A DNA stretch of 64,000 nucleotides, from contig QANZ01015550.1 of NCBI GenBank assembly GCA_003254925.1, positions 56,291-120,290 on the forward strand. The letters are read 5' to 3'. The stretch's first letter is position 1. Each line of letters starts with the position of its first letter. Made by a program: the position numbers and the translations under genes. The DNA is from Chamaecrista fasciculata. Its lineage: Eukaryota > Streptophyta > Magnoliopsida > Fabales > Fabaceae. Below, one piece after another: positions 13,845-24,655 of this stretch. The notes below the pieces were generated by a model that did not search any database, had not been told where the DNA came from, and worked only from the letters and a program-made list of their open reading frames with translations.

Positions 13845-14369
13845 ATGGAGAAAACATCGACCAACTCCCCCGACCAGACAATGAGACCCGCATCCAAGGA
13901 ATCACCGAAAACATTAGAAGCCACCAGAAGTCGAGGAAGGAAGGGCAAAATTAAGGGTCCAAATCAAAAGAACGTACCCCAGAGAGGCATGGGTGTGTTT
14001 CAGCTTGAGGTCCTTAGGGTCCAAGAGACATTGAAGAAGATTCACCAATCATCTTCTTCTTCTTCTTCTTCTTCTTCTTCTTCTTCTTCTTCTTCTCCAC
14101 TAATTCCACTTATGTCCCCTTTTCATCCTCCTCATCCTATTCCTCCCTTCCTTCCGCTGCCGCCGCCGCTTCACCTTCTTCACGGTCCAACTTCGATGAT
14201 GTTCAACGCCGACGAGGCCAATGTTGTCGTTCCCGGGTCGGGTCATCATGGGTGGCTCGTTAACAACATGGTGGATTCGTATGGACTCAGAGCTCCGGTT
14301 TGGATGAATGATTTCCAAGAACCGAGAACAAGAATGTGTATTCTCTCTCAAAACATGTATAACACCTGA
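13845..14369 (+). CDS. SPOROCYTELESS/SPEAR-like transcriptional repressor, truncated or first exon only
   Basis: The ATG at 13845 opens a 174-codon frame. Residues 29-60 contain SRGRKGKIKG followed by QKNVPQRGMGVFQLEVLRVQ, which closely matches the conserved basic plus RGMGVAxLExxR motif of the SPL/NZZ and SPEAR/TIE family. These are adaptor repressors that bind TCP factors and recruit TOPLESS through a C-terminal EAR motif. A poly-Ser run from a TCT microsatellite and a Pro-rich stretch follow. The family's terminal EAR motif (LxLxL) is absent: the frame runs into a retroelement-like sequence beginning near 14356 and stops. Either an intron starts near 14335 and further exons were displaced, or the gene is a truncated pseudogene. 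Homology is clear; functional status is not. Confidence 0.7.
   Translation: MEKTSTNSPDQTMRPASKESPKTLEATRSRGRKGKIKGPNQKNVPQRGMGVFQLEVLRVQETLKKIHQSSSSSSSSSSSSSSSSPLIPLMSPFHPPHPIPPFLPLPPPLHLLHGPTSMMFNADEANVVVPGSGHHGWLVNNMVDSYGLRAPVWMNDFQEPRTRMCILSQNMYNT
14052..14097 (+). repeat. (TCT)n microsatellite coding poly-Ser
   Basis: A run of TCT/TTC triplets encodes the Ser tract of the SPEAR-like frame. It keeps the frame whatever its length and should be polymorphic. Confidence 0.95.
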
Positions 14370-14815
14370 AATTGACCTAAATATCATTTTTATACTTAAA
14401 TTTTCGGCCAAATCCAGGTTGGGCAAGGTCAGAATCATCAAAATTGGGTTTGGGCTTCAATAATTAAAATAGTCGCAAATCATGCCGCGAGGCCTACTCC
14501 ACGGCCTGATATGGAAAAATGCTTAAATTGTGCGATTTGGTCCCTGACTTGTCTCCAATGATCCTCGGGTCTTCCTTTGAGTGTTTTAATGCTTTGAACA
14601 TCCTTTTAAGCCTATCAAGACATCAAGAAATTATGCGAATTCTCAAGATAAAAAGGGTCAAACAAATAATAAAGATTAAACCCGAAAAAAATCACACTAT
14701 TAGTCACAAAATTATCCAAATAAACATGAAACCTCAAGGCATTATATTTTATCATAAAAGGACATAAAGACAAGCAATTGAATCCCAAATGAATATAAAA
14801 TGCCTTAAAATATCA
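14356..14815 (+). mobile_element. LTR-like sequence (probable Ty3/gypsy type)
   Basis: The block begins TGTATAACACCTGAAATTG, like the TGTAACACC starts of many plant gypsy LTRs, and continues with low-complexity text (CGGCCAAATC, GGCCTACTCC) unlike the adjoining exon. No matching partner LTR or clean target duplication could be identified, so its limits and class are tentative. Confidence 0.4.
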
Positions 14816-15748
14816 CTAAAATGTATGATAAAATATGGTCAAATCACTCTCTATCGCCAATAGGATATTATTCCCAAGATAGACTGTTCCACTCATCTGG
14901 TTATACATAGAAAACCATCCCTTGTGTGGACTCATGTGAAAAGTCACACCTGAATCAAGAACCCAGGAGTTTGGTGCATGATGTGCACCCACAGACCACA
15001 TCTCTCCTGTACATTCGCCATCGCCAGAAGTACTACAAGTGTCAACAACATTCGCCGAATTCTCTTCCACCAGTGACTTCCCCTTATTTCCCTTCAACTT
15101 CGGACAATCCTTCTTAAAGTGACCCTGCTCGTCACACTTGAAGCAGCTCGCCTTCTTTGCCCGCAACTTAGACCTCGATCGCACTTTGGACTTCTGTGAG
15201 TCCTTACCTTGCGCCCTTCCCCTTGCCACCAGCTCGTCCTCCTCTACTCGATTGCCCGCTAGGTTCTTCTTCAGCTTCTTTGACTTTAACACACTGCTAA
15301 TGTCATCCAGCGAGATATTTTTCCTTCCATACAACATCGAATCCACAAAGGTCTCATATGACGGTGACAATGAGCATAACACAATAAGGGCCTGATCCTC
15401 ATCATCAATCTTTACCTTTGCATTCTTCAGGTCCATAATTATCGAATTAAACTCATCCAGGTGAAACTTGATTAGCGTACCCTTACTCATCCTCAAATTG
15501 TAAAGCCTCTTCTTTAAGTATAAGTGGTTGGTCAGCGATTTCGCCGAGTATAGCTCCTCCAGCTTCTTCCATGCTTGTGTCGCCGTATCCACGTTGGCTA
15601 TCTCCCGTAGAACGCTGTCGGTAACACTCATGAACAACTCACTCAACGCCTTATTCGTTAGCGCCTTCCTCTGTTTTGTCGTCACTGATTCAATGAATTT
15701 TTCTTCTATTGTCTGCCATAAGTCTTGAAGAACTAATGCTGATTGCAT
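14816..15748 (-). pseudogene. Ty1/copia gag with start of protease (truncated)
   Basis: The 310-codon open frame reads from 15748 down. Residues 10-165 resemble the copia gag (UBN2-type) fold region with LYNLRMSKG and LCSLSPSYE. Residues 202-215 form the CCHC zinc knuckle CFKCDEQGHFKKDC. WVLDSGVTFH (262-271) is the start of the aspartic protease with its DSG active site. Sequence resembling copia stops near 14836; integrase, reverse transcriptase and RNase H are missing, so the element cannot move by itself. The primer-binding site and an LTR lie just upstream. Confidence 0.9.
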
Positions 15749-15855
15749 TCTTATTTTTCAAAGACTGAAATTTCCTCCATCAAATTTCTCAACCTCATAC
15801 TTTGTTGACGATGACATTGAACCCATTCTTTGAACTACCCCTGCTGGTAACCTGG

Positions 15856-15867
15856 CTCTGATACCAC
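15856..15867 (-). other. Copia primer-binding site
   Basis: On the minus strand this reads TGGTATCAGAG, complementary to the 3' end of initiator tRNA-Met, the usual primer of plant copia elements. It sits three bases inside the LTR end, as expected. Confidence 0.85.
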
Positions 15868-16347
15868 TTGTTAGGATTTAGAGATCTCCCAACAACCATT
15901 CAAAGATCAAACAAAGTAAAGAGAAACACAGAATAAAGAGAAGAAGAGATGAACATAAGCAATTAACCTTTTGATAATATGTGGGACTAATTCTACAACT
16001 TAACAAAAACTATGGCTCCGTTTGGTACAAGGGAAAGCAACTTTCCCTTATAAAATGACACGGATTCCCAAAAATTATTTTGTTTGGTTTAATTTTTAAA
16101 CCCATGTAAAGTTCTTTACATTGTAAAGTTGATTACAATGAACAGTGCACTTTTTTTTACATTCAAAATACTCTGCTTTTCAGTTTTACCTAGGGAAAGT
16201 GGGGCCAACATAAATTTTGGGTAAAATTGAATTTTGGCCCCAAAATTATATTTTGGCCCCACTGTGTGCCCAAAACTTGAGAAAAATTTTTCGGGTAAAA
16301 TTATATTTTAGCCCCACTGTAAGGTGATAATGAGGGCATTTTAATAA

Positions 16348-17076
16348 GGGTAAATTACAAAATAGGGTCCTGTGGTTTGGCCCCGTTTCAGATAGGGTAC
16401 ATGTGGTTTGAAAAGTTTCAAATTGGGGCCTGAGGTTTACGCCGTTTGCAAAATGGGGTCTAGGTGGTTTTGGCTGTTAAAAATAACGGTGAACCTGACT
16501 TTTTTTTTTTCTCAAATTCTCTTCCTCTTATTTTAGTCCCTAGCTCACAAACTGCAGATAAGTCCAGAAACCTTCAAACTTCCTTCATTTTAGTCCCTAG
16601 CTCACAAAAAAAGTTTGCAAAATATTCTAGAACTCTTCCAAACGTTCCTATTTAGTCCATACTCCATGAATATTCCAGGAAAGGGACCAAAAAGGTGAAA
16701 AAAATGGAAGAAATAGAAAACGTAGGGACTAAACTGAAGAAACGTAGAAACTTTAACACCCGCCGGAAAACTCCACAATCTCGCCGGGAAACGGACGGAA
16801 ATCGCCGGGTAACTCAAGAACTCACCAAGAAACTTCAATCCTCGCTGAAACCTCACTCAAATCGCACTCAAAATGCTCAAGAAAAGATTTTTTTTATGTT
16901 CTCATTTCTCTCTCTATGTTCGTCTCTCTAGTTTCTTCCTCTCTNAACAGCCAAAACCACCTAGACCCCATTTTGCAAACGGCGTAAACCTTAGGCCCCA
17001 ATTTGAAACTTTTCAAACCACATGTACCCTATCTGAAACGGGGCCAAACCACAGGACCCTATTTTGTAATTTACCC
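16348..17076. mobile_element. Mutator-like (MULE) TIR element nested in PIF-like element
   Basis: The inverted repeats are about 135 bp, from GGGTAAATTACAAAATAGGG to its complement. A perfect 9-bp target duplication TTTTAATAA (16339-16347 and 17077-17085) identifies it as a Mutator-like element. The interior has short open frames but no transposase. A single N at 16945 marks the inner end of the right arm. Confidence 0.9.
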
Positions 17077-17153
17077 TTTTAATAATAATAATTTTTTCTC
17101 TACTTTACTTTTCCTCCAATATTTTTTCACACCAAACAACTTTCAAACCTTTT

Positions 17154-17692
17154 GGCTCCGTTTGGTATGATGCAATTGCCTTTTGCATCGTAAAGTGGCA
17201 CAAACTCCAAGACTTTCATGTATTTGGTATGACAATATAGGCTCTATAAAGTGAACTACAATGTAAAGGCATTTACATTACATAGGCCATTTTTCTTTAC
17301 TTCACATTTCTGATGTAATCCAAGTTTACTTAGGGAATTATGATAGAATTCCTAATTTGCCCCTCTCAATCCCATCCCATCTTCTTCCTCTTTGATGAAA
17401 CCGAGACGGCGGCAGACGGCGGTGGACGGTGGCGACGACCACCGTGGACGGCGACGGACGGCAGAGGCGGCGGCGACGACGGCGACGGTGGTGGCCTTGT
17501 GGTGGTTGTGGAAAGGGCATTTTTGTCATTTTCTTTCTATATCTATTTTACTTTCTCTCCCATACCTTTTTATACCAAACACTTTCAATCTTTACCTACT
17601 TTACATTCCTTCAACTACTTTTCCTTTCCCTCACAATTTTTCCCTTGTAAAACCCTTTCCTTTACTTACCCACTATGGTACCAAACGGAGCC
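17154..17692. mobile_element. PIF/Tourist-like element (inner)
   Basis: This is a second GGCTCCGTTTGGTA...TACCAAACGGAGCC element, with TTT on each side, inside the outer one. Its middle (17400-17510) is strikingly GC-rich, with CGGCGG/GACGGCGG repeats that encode Arg/Gly-rich frames. That may be a captured gene fragment or simple-sequence expansion. Confidence 0.7.
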
Positions 17693-18220
17693 TTTACCTA
17701 CTTTACTTTCCCTCCTTCTTTTCCTTTCCCAATGTAAAGCACTTTACTTTACTTCTAAAATATTTGTACCAAACGGAGCCTAAGAGACAAATCAACACAA
17801 AAAAAAAATAATAGACTCATTTGCAATCTTACAAAAGGATATAGGACCGAATATACCAAAAAAAATTGACCATTATATAAGCAAAGCCTACAAATTATGG
17901 GCCGTACGCCCAAAAGCAATAACACGCGTCACCTCAGGGTAATAGCATTAGCAGGGAGGGCTTATGGCCCAACAAATCTGAAATTCAGAATCACACAACA
18001 CAGTCACACTCTTTTCATGTACGTTTTCAAAAGGAAAAGTTGAAACTTGAAAAATGAAAACCCTCATTTTCTGCGCTCTTATTTCCCGCCTCTTTCTCTT
18101 CTTCCCTAAAACAATCCCTAATTTCCCTCCTTCCTCCATTCACCATTTCAATTCCCAAATCTCAAATCTCAAATCTCGAATCTCTCTCTATCTTTCTCTG
18201 ATTCTCATTCTCACTTCACC

Positions 18221-18604
18221 ATGAACCGAAGAACCAGATCTCTCGTGAATCCTCCATCTCACCAATTTAACAAGTACCTTAAACCCGGAGTTCTCGCTCG
18301 AATCAGAGACTCCCGAATTAGCGCCAGATCTCACCGATTCAACTCACTCTGCCACATCTCTTTCCACCGCTTCTCACCACCGTCTTCTCCGCGATCCAAC
18401 GGCGTTCTTCAACCTCCGATCGCCGTCGGTGACGGTATTCCTTGCTTCGTTGGTAGGATCTTCGGTCCTCGCTTCCCTCAGAGGAAGAAACTCGTGGCTG
18501 CTAAATCTGTATTGTATATAACTGATTCTCCTCCGGATCCATCTCCGGATTCATCTGATCTGCTTGTTGATTCATTTAGCAGTGACATTCTTGTCGCTAA
18601 TTGA
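18221..18604 (+). CDS. Small conserved-looking plant protein of unknown function
   Basis: An intronless 127-codon frame starts at 18221 in a good context (CACCATGA) and has coding-like, GC-richer composition than its flanks. It includes KYLKPGVLARIRDSRISAR at residues 20-38, then Pro/Ser-rich and basic stretches, with a GRIFGPRFPQRKK block near residues 78-90 and an acidic Ser/Asp tail. I recall similar short plant proteins with the LKPG.LARIRDSRISAR block, but no function is known to me. There is no signal peptide or membrane segment. The copia LTR ends about 300 bp upstream, and the stop codon lies within a tandem duplication that continues into the 3' UTR. Confidence 0.65.
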   Translation: MNRRTRSLVNPPSHQFNKYLKPGVLARIRDSRISARSHRFNSLCHISFHRFSPPSSPRSNGVLQPPIAVGDGIPCFVGRIFGPRFPQRKKLVAAKSVLYITDSPPDPSPDSSDLLVDSFSSDILVAN

Positions 18605-19006
18605 ATGTATTTGTTCAGTCAGTTGAAAATTGCGATAATTTGTATGTTGTGGAATGTAGAGTAGTTTAGATGTGCATATGGCCTATGGCTGTGCTTTTTT
18701 AGCATTTTCTTCATTTATGTGACAAATTTTCCCTGATAGAACTTAAATTTATGATAATAATCTCCAATTTTATATCAATTACTGCGGTTTCTTATTCTTC
18801 TCGCTAATTGAATGTATTTGTTCAGTCAGTTGAAAATTGCGATAATTTGTATGTTGTGGAATGTAGAGTAGTTTAGATGTGAATATGGCCTATGGCTGTG
18901 CTTTTTTAGCATTTTCTTCATTTATGTGACAAATTTTCCCTGATAGAACTTAAATTGATGATAATAATGTTCAATTTCATATCAATTACTGCGGTTTCAA
19001 TTATGG
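18594..19006. repeat. 207-bp tandem duplication over the stop codon and 3' UTR
   Basis: The sequence from TCGCTAATTGAATGTATTTG at 18594 is repeated starting at 18801 with few differences. The unit includes the last codons and stop of the small gene, so the second copy carries an orphan stop fragment. Confidence 0.92.
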
Positions 19007-20617
19007 CATCATGGCTAGGTTGTAGGGAGTTTTGGCTATTGGAATTAATTTGTCAATATACTTCTGGCGAGAAAGGAAAGTGCATTCTCTAATTTGGGTA
19101 TGTTTTACCACTTAGATCCTCTGTGTTCTTGCTAATGTGACGATGCAGATAATTACTTCCAACATTGACTCTTCACGCACATGTTTGATTTATTTGTACT
19201 TTCATTGAGCATTCTGATGAGCTTAATGTTTTATTTAGTATCATTACTTGTTAGTTGTTATATATTAATTTTACAAATTTGGATCCTAGGCAATCCGGAG
19301 AGAGATGGAAGTAAAACAAATCGTTTCTTACTTCGTAATTCAGATACTCCCTGAATTATAGAGAAATTGAGAGCCAAATTTAGAGGATCAGGACTGTAAT
19401 TTTACCTTATTTGTGCCCATGAGCGGTGATCTTTCAAAGAAGTAATTCTTGGGCTTGTGTTGGGAAGTCCTTTGGTTGAATTGGTTTCTGTCTTTTTGTT
19501 TATTTTCTTCCCTGGTATGCTTGGCATGCTCAGGCTGGAGATCATAACTAAGGAAATAGGCTGAAGAAAAATCTGCTCCTAGTTTGAGACGCCCCTCATA
19601 GTTGATGTGAGTAGTTCACCATTGATACATGTAGGAATGATTTTACTCATCAATTTAAAAAGTGAATTCACGATCTATCTGTAAGCTGTAGCTCATTCGT
19701 TTTTTTTTTGGGTGTGTGTGGACTGTGGATGTTTTAGCAATGCTTTGTGGGCAAAGCATGTTTTGAAACATGGATTAGTAGTTTGAAATGAAATGATTGC
19801 TTTATTTTTCCTTCTGATATGAAGTTTATGCTTGTTTGACCGGTAAGAAATTGTCTTCTGGTTCATAAGAATTAGTAAAGCCAGAGCATAATATATGAAA
19901 TGATGTTGTTTTGCTTCAATGGAGTACAAGATGTTTCTTACATGCATCATAGACATCTCGGTATGTTTGAATTTTTTGTTTTTTTATTAGGAATCTAATC
20001 TGATCTCTCTTCTCAGTATCATACTTTGCAAAGCTTGCCATTTTAGTGAGAAAATTATAGGACATGAGCGGTCAGTAGTAAACTAGTAATCACTAGTGTT
20101 CTGCCCTTTGTTGGATTTTTTTTTTATGCATTGCTGAGTATTTTCCCTGAAGTCTGAACAAGTACAATAATAAAAAAGCAGGCATGCCATATTAATTAGG
20201 TCAATACTTGACTAATATGCAGTAGTAAATTTTTAGAGAATTCTTTTATGGAATAAATAAAAATAATTTTTATATGATTATACATAAATTTTAAGATATA
20301 ATCTAATCTAATCTAATCTAATAATAAAATATTTCAATGTCGCTGCAATAATTTCTTTTTACGTCCGTTGTATCATGTATGTGTTTTTTTTGTCGAATAT
20401 CATGTATGAAATTGGGCCTATGCAGACATCTATTCACTTAATTGGGCCTCACAAAAGCCCATTTTGGAGAGTGGGAAACCAACCGCTTCTACATTAGTCT
20501 CTCTAAAATAAAACCGCTTCTTCATTTTACAGAAGTTAATTGATAATTGGTGAAGAAATCAAATCACAAAGGTTTAGAAATGAAACAAAGTGAAATTGAA
20601 ATTTTGTAATATAAGTG
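19007..20617. other. Intergenic region, no gene seen
   Basis: Moderately AT-rich sequence lies between two plus-strand genes. It presumably holds the downstream region of the small gene and the promoter of the DHHC gene. Short open frames here lack coding character. A TCTAA repeat occurs at 20300-20322. Confidence 0.5.
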
Positions 20618-23433
20618 ATGGAACCCATTGCTACATCTGAAGAAATGGGAGAAGAAGGTGATGAAACCATTGATATATGCGACACAGAAAAAGAAATTGA
20701 ACAGAGTTTAGTGGGTACTCTCAGAGACAAATGCATTGCAATGAAAAAGGTCATTTTTGGGAATCAATTGCTTCAACATTGTTCAAGTCAGAAATTACAC
20801 AGAAATTACCAAGTTTGGCCCGGAAAAAATGTACCTTTTGTATACTAACCTATATCCTTACAATTTGTGATTTTTAGTAAATATAGTTTTTCTGTTGATC
20901 TTCTCACTGATGAAATTTTTTATGCTTTTTCATGCAGATTTTTTTCTTCCATGGAAGACTCATATGTGGTCCAGATCTCAAAGGGTTAATGTTGACAGTT
21001 ACTTCTCTAGTTGTTTCAAGTTGGATTTTTGCCAGATATGTTGGGAAAGATTTCCCTCATCGTTCTGCCATTATAGTTGCATTTTCTTGCATCTTGGCAT
21101 TCATTGTTGGTCCCCTTTAATCTCACATCCTTGTTATAATTAATAACTCATTCAAATTCTCAACTTTCTCTCTTGAGGAAAAGTCATGTGACTTTAAGAA
21201 AATGCACCATATATCCAAAATTTTCAACTTTCCTTCATGCATTGAATTCATACCACCAATTTTTTTTTTTTTTAAATGCAGGTCCTTGTCAATTTGTTTA
21301 TGGTTAGTGCAATTGATCCAGGAATTATTCCTAGAAATATTGATCAAGAAGAGAAGGTTGTGGATGGTGACAACATGATCAGAAGAAGCAAGAAAGTAAT
21401 TATCAATGGGATAGAAATGAAATTGAAGTACTGTCGAATTTGCAAGATTTTTCGTCCTCCTAGAAGTTGCCATTGTGCAATCTGTGATAATTGTGTTGAA
21501 AGATTCGACCATCACAGCCCTTGGATTGGTCAATGTGTTGCAAAGGTAAGGTAAACTTGATCAATCAATCACAACCTTAAAATATAGGATAAATTATACT
21601 TTGGTATCTTATTCTATGAACCGATTTTACTTTGTTACCCTGTTCTTTCAAAAGTGACACTTTAGTACCAAAGAACAGGGTACCAAAGTGTCACTTTTGA
21701 TTAAGCAGGGTACCAAAGTGAAATCGGTCTATAGAACAAGGTACCAAAGTGTAATTTACCCAAAAATATATTATATAATTCACTAAACTACCCTGTATTT
21801 CAAATCATATTGATATCCAAATTAATCAAAAGCCAACCGAAAACCAATCTAATTCAAATTAACTAAAATCGATCAAAACTGATTAATTGATTGGATGAGT
21901 TTTGTGAAAAATCAATTAGATCGGTTGGGTTGGTGAATTTTGTCCAATATCATTCTATACAAATTGACCAATTTAATATAATAATAATATTAGTTCAATA
22001 TATAATTTTTTTTGTCCAAAAACTAATCAATTAAATCAATCTAAACTGAGTTAGATCGTTGAATATATTAGATGACTTTTACAATCATCCAATTTGATCA
22101 ATTTTATTAGATGAATGATTCAAACTGAATTGAACTGACTATTTGAACACCACTAGCTCCGATTGATTATTGCTAATTCTGTGCTCGATTGAGTATGCAG
22201 AGGAACCATCAATTTTACATAGTGTTTTTGCTGTTTGCCTTGATTTTCTTTGTCTACATATTTGCCTTCTCCTGCATGAGACTCCATCAAAGAATGTTGA
22301 AGAACAGTGAAGGATTCTCTGAAATGGTAAAGAAGTGTCCAGAAACATTAGTATTGGCTGCATTCAGTTTGACTGCTTCTGGGTTCTTAGGAGGCATCAC
22401 TATCTACCATGTTTATTTGACAGCGATAAACCAGGTCAGATTGAAAAGCATCTACTACATAATGAATTAATGATGAAAAAGTATCTATTTTTAATAAGAT
22501 TCTTGATAGATCATTCATGGGTCACAAACACACAATTATATATCTTTACTGTTTTATTCTAATAAACATACAAGGCCAAAGTCCTATTTTGGTTTCTCAT
22601 GTTTGTTCAAAGTTTTGTTTTGGTCCCCTCAAGTTTTTTTCATTCCGTTTTTGTCTCTCATGTTTGCTCAAAGTTCCATTTTGGTCCCTCATGTTTTCTC
22701 AAAGTTCTGTTTTGGTTCTTTAAGTTTCTAAAAAGTTTCACCGTTTGTCCCTAACTCTTTTACATTTAGGTCCTTCCCTCTAGTTTTTTTCTTTTTTTTA
22801 ATGGAAAAAGTGGATGGAAAATAGTCAGGGACTAACAGTGGAATATTTTAGAAACTTGAGGGGCCAAAACGAAATGAAAAAAATTTGAGGGATCAAAATG
22901 AAACTTTGAGCAAACATAAGAGACCGAAATGAAACTTTGAATAAACATGAGGGACCAAAATTAGACTTTGGCCAACATACAATTTACTCATGTTATACTT
23001 ATATATGACTTTGAAAATCTTAATTTTGTAGACTTTAGTTTTTAAAAATTGTGGAGATAATATAATTTAATTTCTCAAACTCATGTTTCAGGGACTAACT
23101 TAGAAGACAAAATTGCTAAAGTACTGTATTAACTTTACAACTTTTAAAAACAGAGTGTAATCTAGATTTTCAATGATTGAATTGTCAAACTTCTACATTT
23201 TTTAAAACTAAATTGAATAATTAGACTTACTTTTTTTTTTTCTTGTTTTCTTTCAGACAGCTTATGAGAATTTCCGGGGACGATATGTGGGCACTAAAAA
23301 TCCATATGATAGAGGAATTATAAGTAATATTAAAGAGGCTTTGTTTGTGGGAGTGGCTGCTAGTAGAATTGATTTTAGAGAAGTTAAAGAAGAAGGACCA
23401 CAAATGGAAGGCATATTGGCAGTGAGTGAGTGA
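20618..23433 (+). CDS. DHHC-type protein S-acyltransferase with Ser in place of the catalytic Cys
   Basis: The family transfers palmitate to protein cysteines at membranes. Five exons join in phase 0 (20618-20830, 20938-21105, 21282-21545, 22201-22434, 23257-23433), coding 351 residues. Features in order: YQVWPGKN (64-71); two membrane segments at about 87-104 and 114-137; DPGIIPR (139-145); a Cys-rich domain from KYCRIC with Zn ligands (HCAIC) to about residue 225; two membrane segments at about 219-240 and 265-290. The signature motif reads DHHSPWIGQC, so catalytic Cys is Ser206 (AGC at the codon). The TTxE motif reads TAYE (294-297). Both are changes at conserved functional sites, although the gene is otherwise intact with good splice sites. 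The encoded protein may be inactive or act as a pseudoenzyme; sequence error is the alternative. Introns 3 and 4 each contain a MULE. Confidence 0.92.
21587..21761. mobile_element. Short MULE-like fold-back element in DHHC intron 3
   Basis: The ends GGATAAATTATACTTTGGTA and its near complement are flanked by TAAAATATA and AAAAATATA (8 of 9 bases). The element is almost a continuous palindrome of ACTTTGGTACC units, closely related to the element at 34028-34418. Confidence 0.8.
22574..22973. mobile_element. MULE-like fold-back element in DHHC intron 4
   Basis: The terminal inverted repeat is GGCCAAAGTCCTATTTTGGT. A perfect 9-bp target duplication AACATACAA occupies 22565-22573 and 22974-22982. 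The two arms fill most of the 400 bp, so the unspliced transcript should form a long hairpin. It is a relative of 47922-48366. Confidence 0.9.
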
Positions 23434-23684
23434 AGTGTGAGAATGACATCTTACTATATTTGCTGCATGGGAAGAAGGATGAAAAAGATATATAGGATGA
23501 AGGATATGGTAATAATTTGTATAAATATATATAATTAAAGTGTCACTTTCATTTATCCAGTGATTGACTCTTTGGGTTAGGAAAACTTTACAAGATTAGT
23601 GATGAGAAAGCTTAAAAGCCCTTTCCTTGCTATTTGTCGGCATATGTCTTCTTCTCTAGTTTGTTGCCACTTGCCCATTAAACT

Positions 23685-23794
23685 CACACTTAAAAGAAAG
23701 TGGAATGAAGAATAATCATATAGTTGCCTAGTGCCTTGGCACACTTAAAAGAAAGTGGAATGAAGAATAATCATATAGTTGCCTAGTGCCTTGG
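23685..23794. repeat. 55-bp tandem duplication
   Basis: Two identical copies of a unit starting CACACTTAAAAGAAAGTGGA lie head to tail about 250 bp after the DHHC stop codon. Confidence 0.95.
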
Positions 23795-24655
23795 GTCTAA
23801 CCAAATGGATTAGTAGGAGATATGTATTTACTATACATTTAATACTCCACAGAATTTTAAATAAAATTGCTTTTAATTTATAAAAATAGGAAATAAGAAA
23901 ATATATTGGGGTTGCCTCAATTTTCTTTTTATTTTACATATGCCATTCTTCAATACCCCTACAATAATCAATAACTCCCTATAAATCGCTCAATTGGTAA
24001 TATAGATTGAGTAGTAAGAAGGGTCTTCTGTTTCATTCTCGGAAAATTCTAAGATACAATTTGAAGTATGCATACAATTGTATATAGTTACAATGTGACA
24101 TAACTTCTATTTTTTAAATAATTTAATATTGAGAAATAATAAAAAAAATATCATTTTTTAGTGAATCAAATATGTATAAAGCTACATCACTAATTGCATG
24201 CAATGCTAAGTTATATTATAGACTAATTCTTATTCCTCACACGATACATTATTTTTATAAAGAGAGTGAGGAGTCTTGATTAAGTCTCAAATTAGAGTAG
24301 GTGGCCCGAGTTTAGATACCAATGACGTAAATAATAAAAGAAAGATCAATAATTGAATGTCTTGATATTAACCAAGATAGTATCACACAATTAATAGACA
24401 GTTAAACCATTTAAATACAATATCTCTAATTTGAACTCATCCATGTGAATAGAAAATATTTTATTAATATTGTCAATTGAGAGATATTGTCTTATGAAAT
24501 AATACAATTTCCTATGGAAGTGTTTTGTTTTCCATGGTATGCTTAGAAATAGAAAATTAGAAATGAGTGGCTCCAATAGAGGGAGAAGGTCATGACAGAA
24601 AATAGCTCAATACTTTCATGCTATTGACAGATTGTGACATTATTTTTAAATCACT
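23795..24655. other. AT-rich intergenic DNA, no gene seen
   Basis: No coding frame, RNA gene or complete repeat was recognised here. Confidence 0.5.

Larger units (their letters stand above)
16014..17780. mobile_element. PIF/Harbinger- or Tourist-like element (outer)
   Basis: The ends GGCTCCGTTTGGTAC and GTACCAAACGGAGCC are perfect inverted repeats with the GTTTGG motif typical of Tourist-like elements. The flanking triplets TAT and TAA are an imperfect 3-bp target duplication. It is inserted in the copia LTR and itself hosts a MULE (16348-17076) and a second member of its own family (17154-17692). Confidence 0.7.
15869..17924 (-). mobile_element. Copia LTR split by nested insertions
   Basis: On the plus strand the LTR begins TGTTAGGATTTAG at 15869, next to the primer-binding site. 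It is broken at 16013 by a PIF-like insertion and appears to resume at 17781 to end AGCAATAACA at 17924, giving about 290 bp of LTR with TG/CA ends. The second part contains TTATATAATGG on the minus strand, a possible TATA box. The far end at 17924 is inferred from the TG/CA rule because the partner LTR is not in the window. Confidence 0.55.

Noticed and set aside
17338..17811. Arg/Gly-rich frames on both strands around a GC-rich patch
   Set aside because: They come from CGGCGG-type simple sequence inside a PIF-like element; the frames are open on both strands and have no known domain.
21123..21533. 136-codon minus-strand frame opposite DHHC exon 3
   Set aside because: It is the antisense shadow of a clear, correctly spliced exon.
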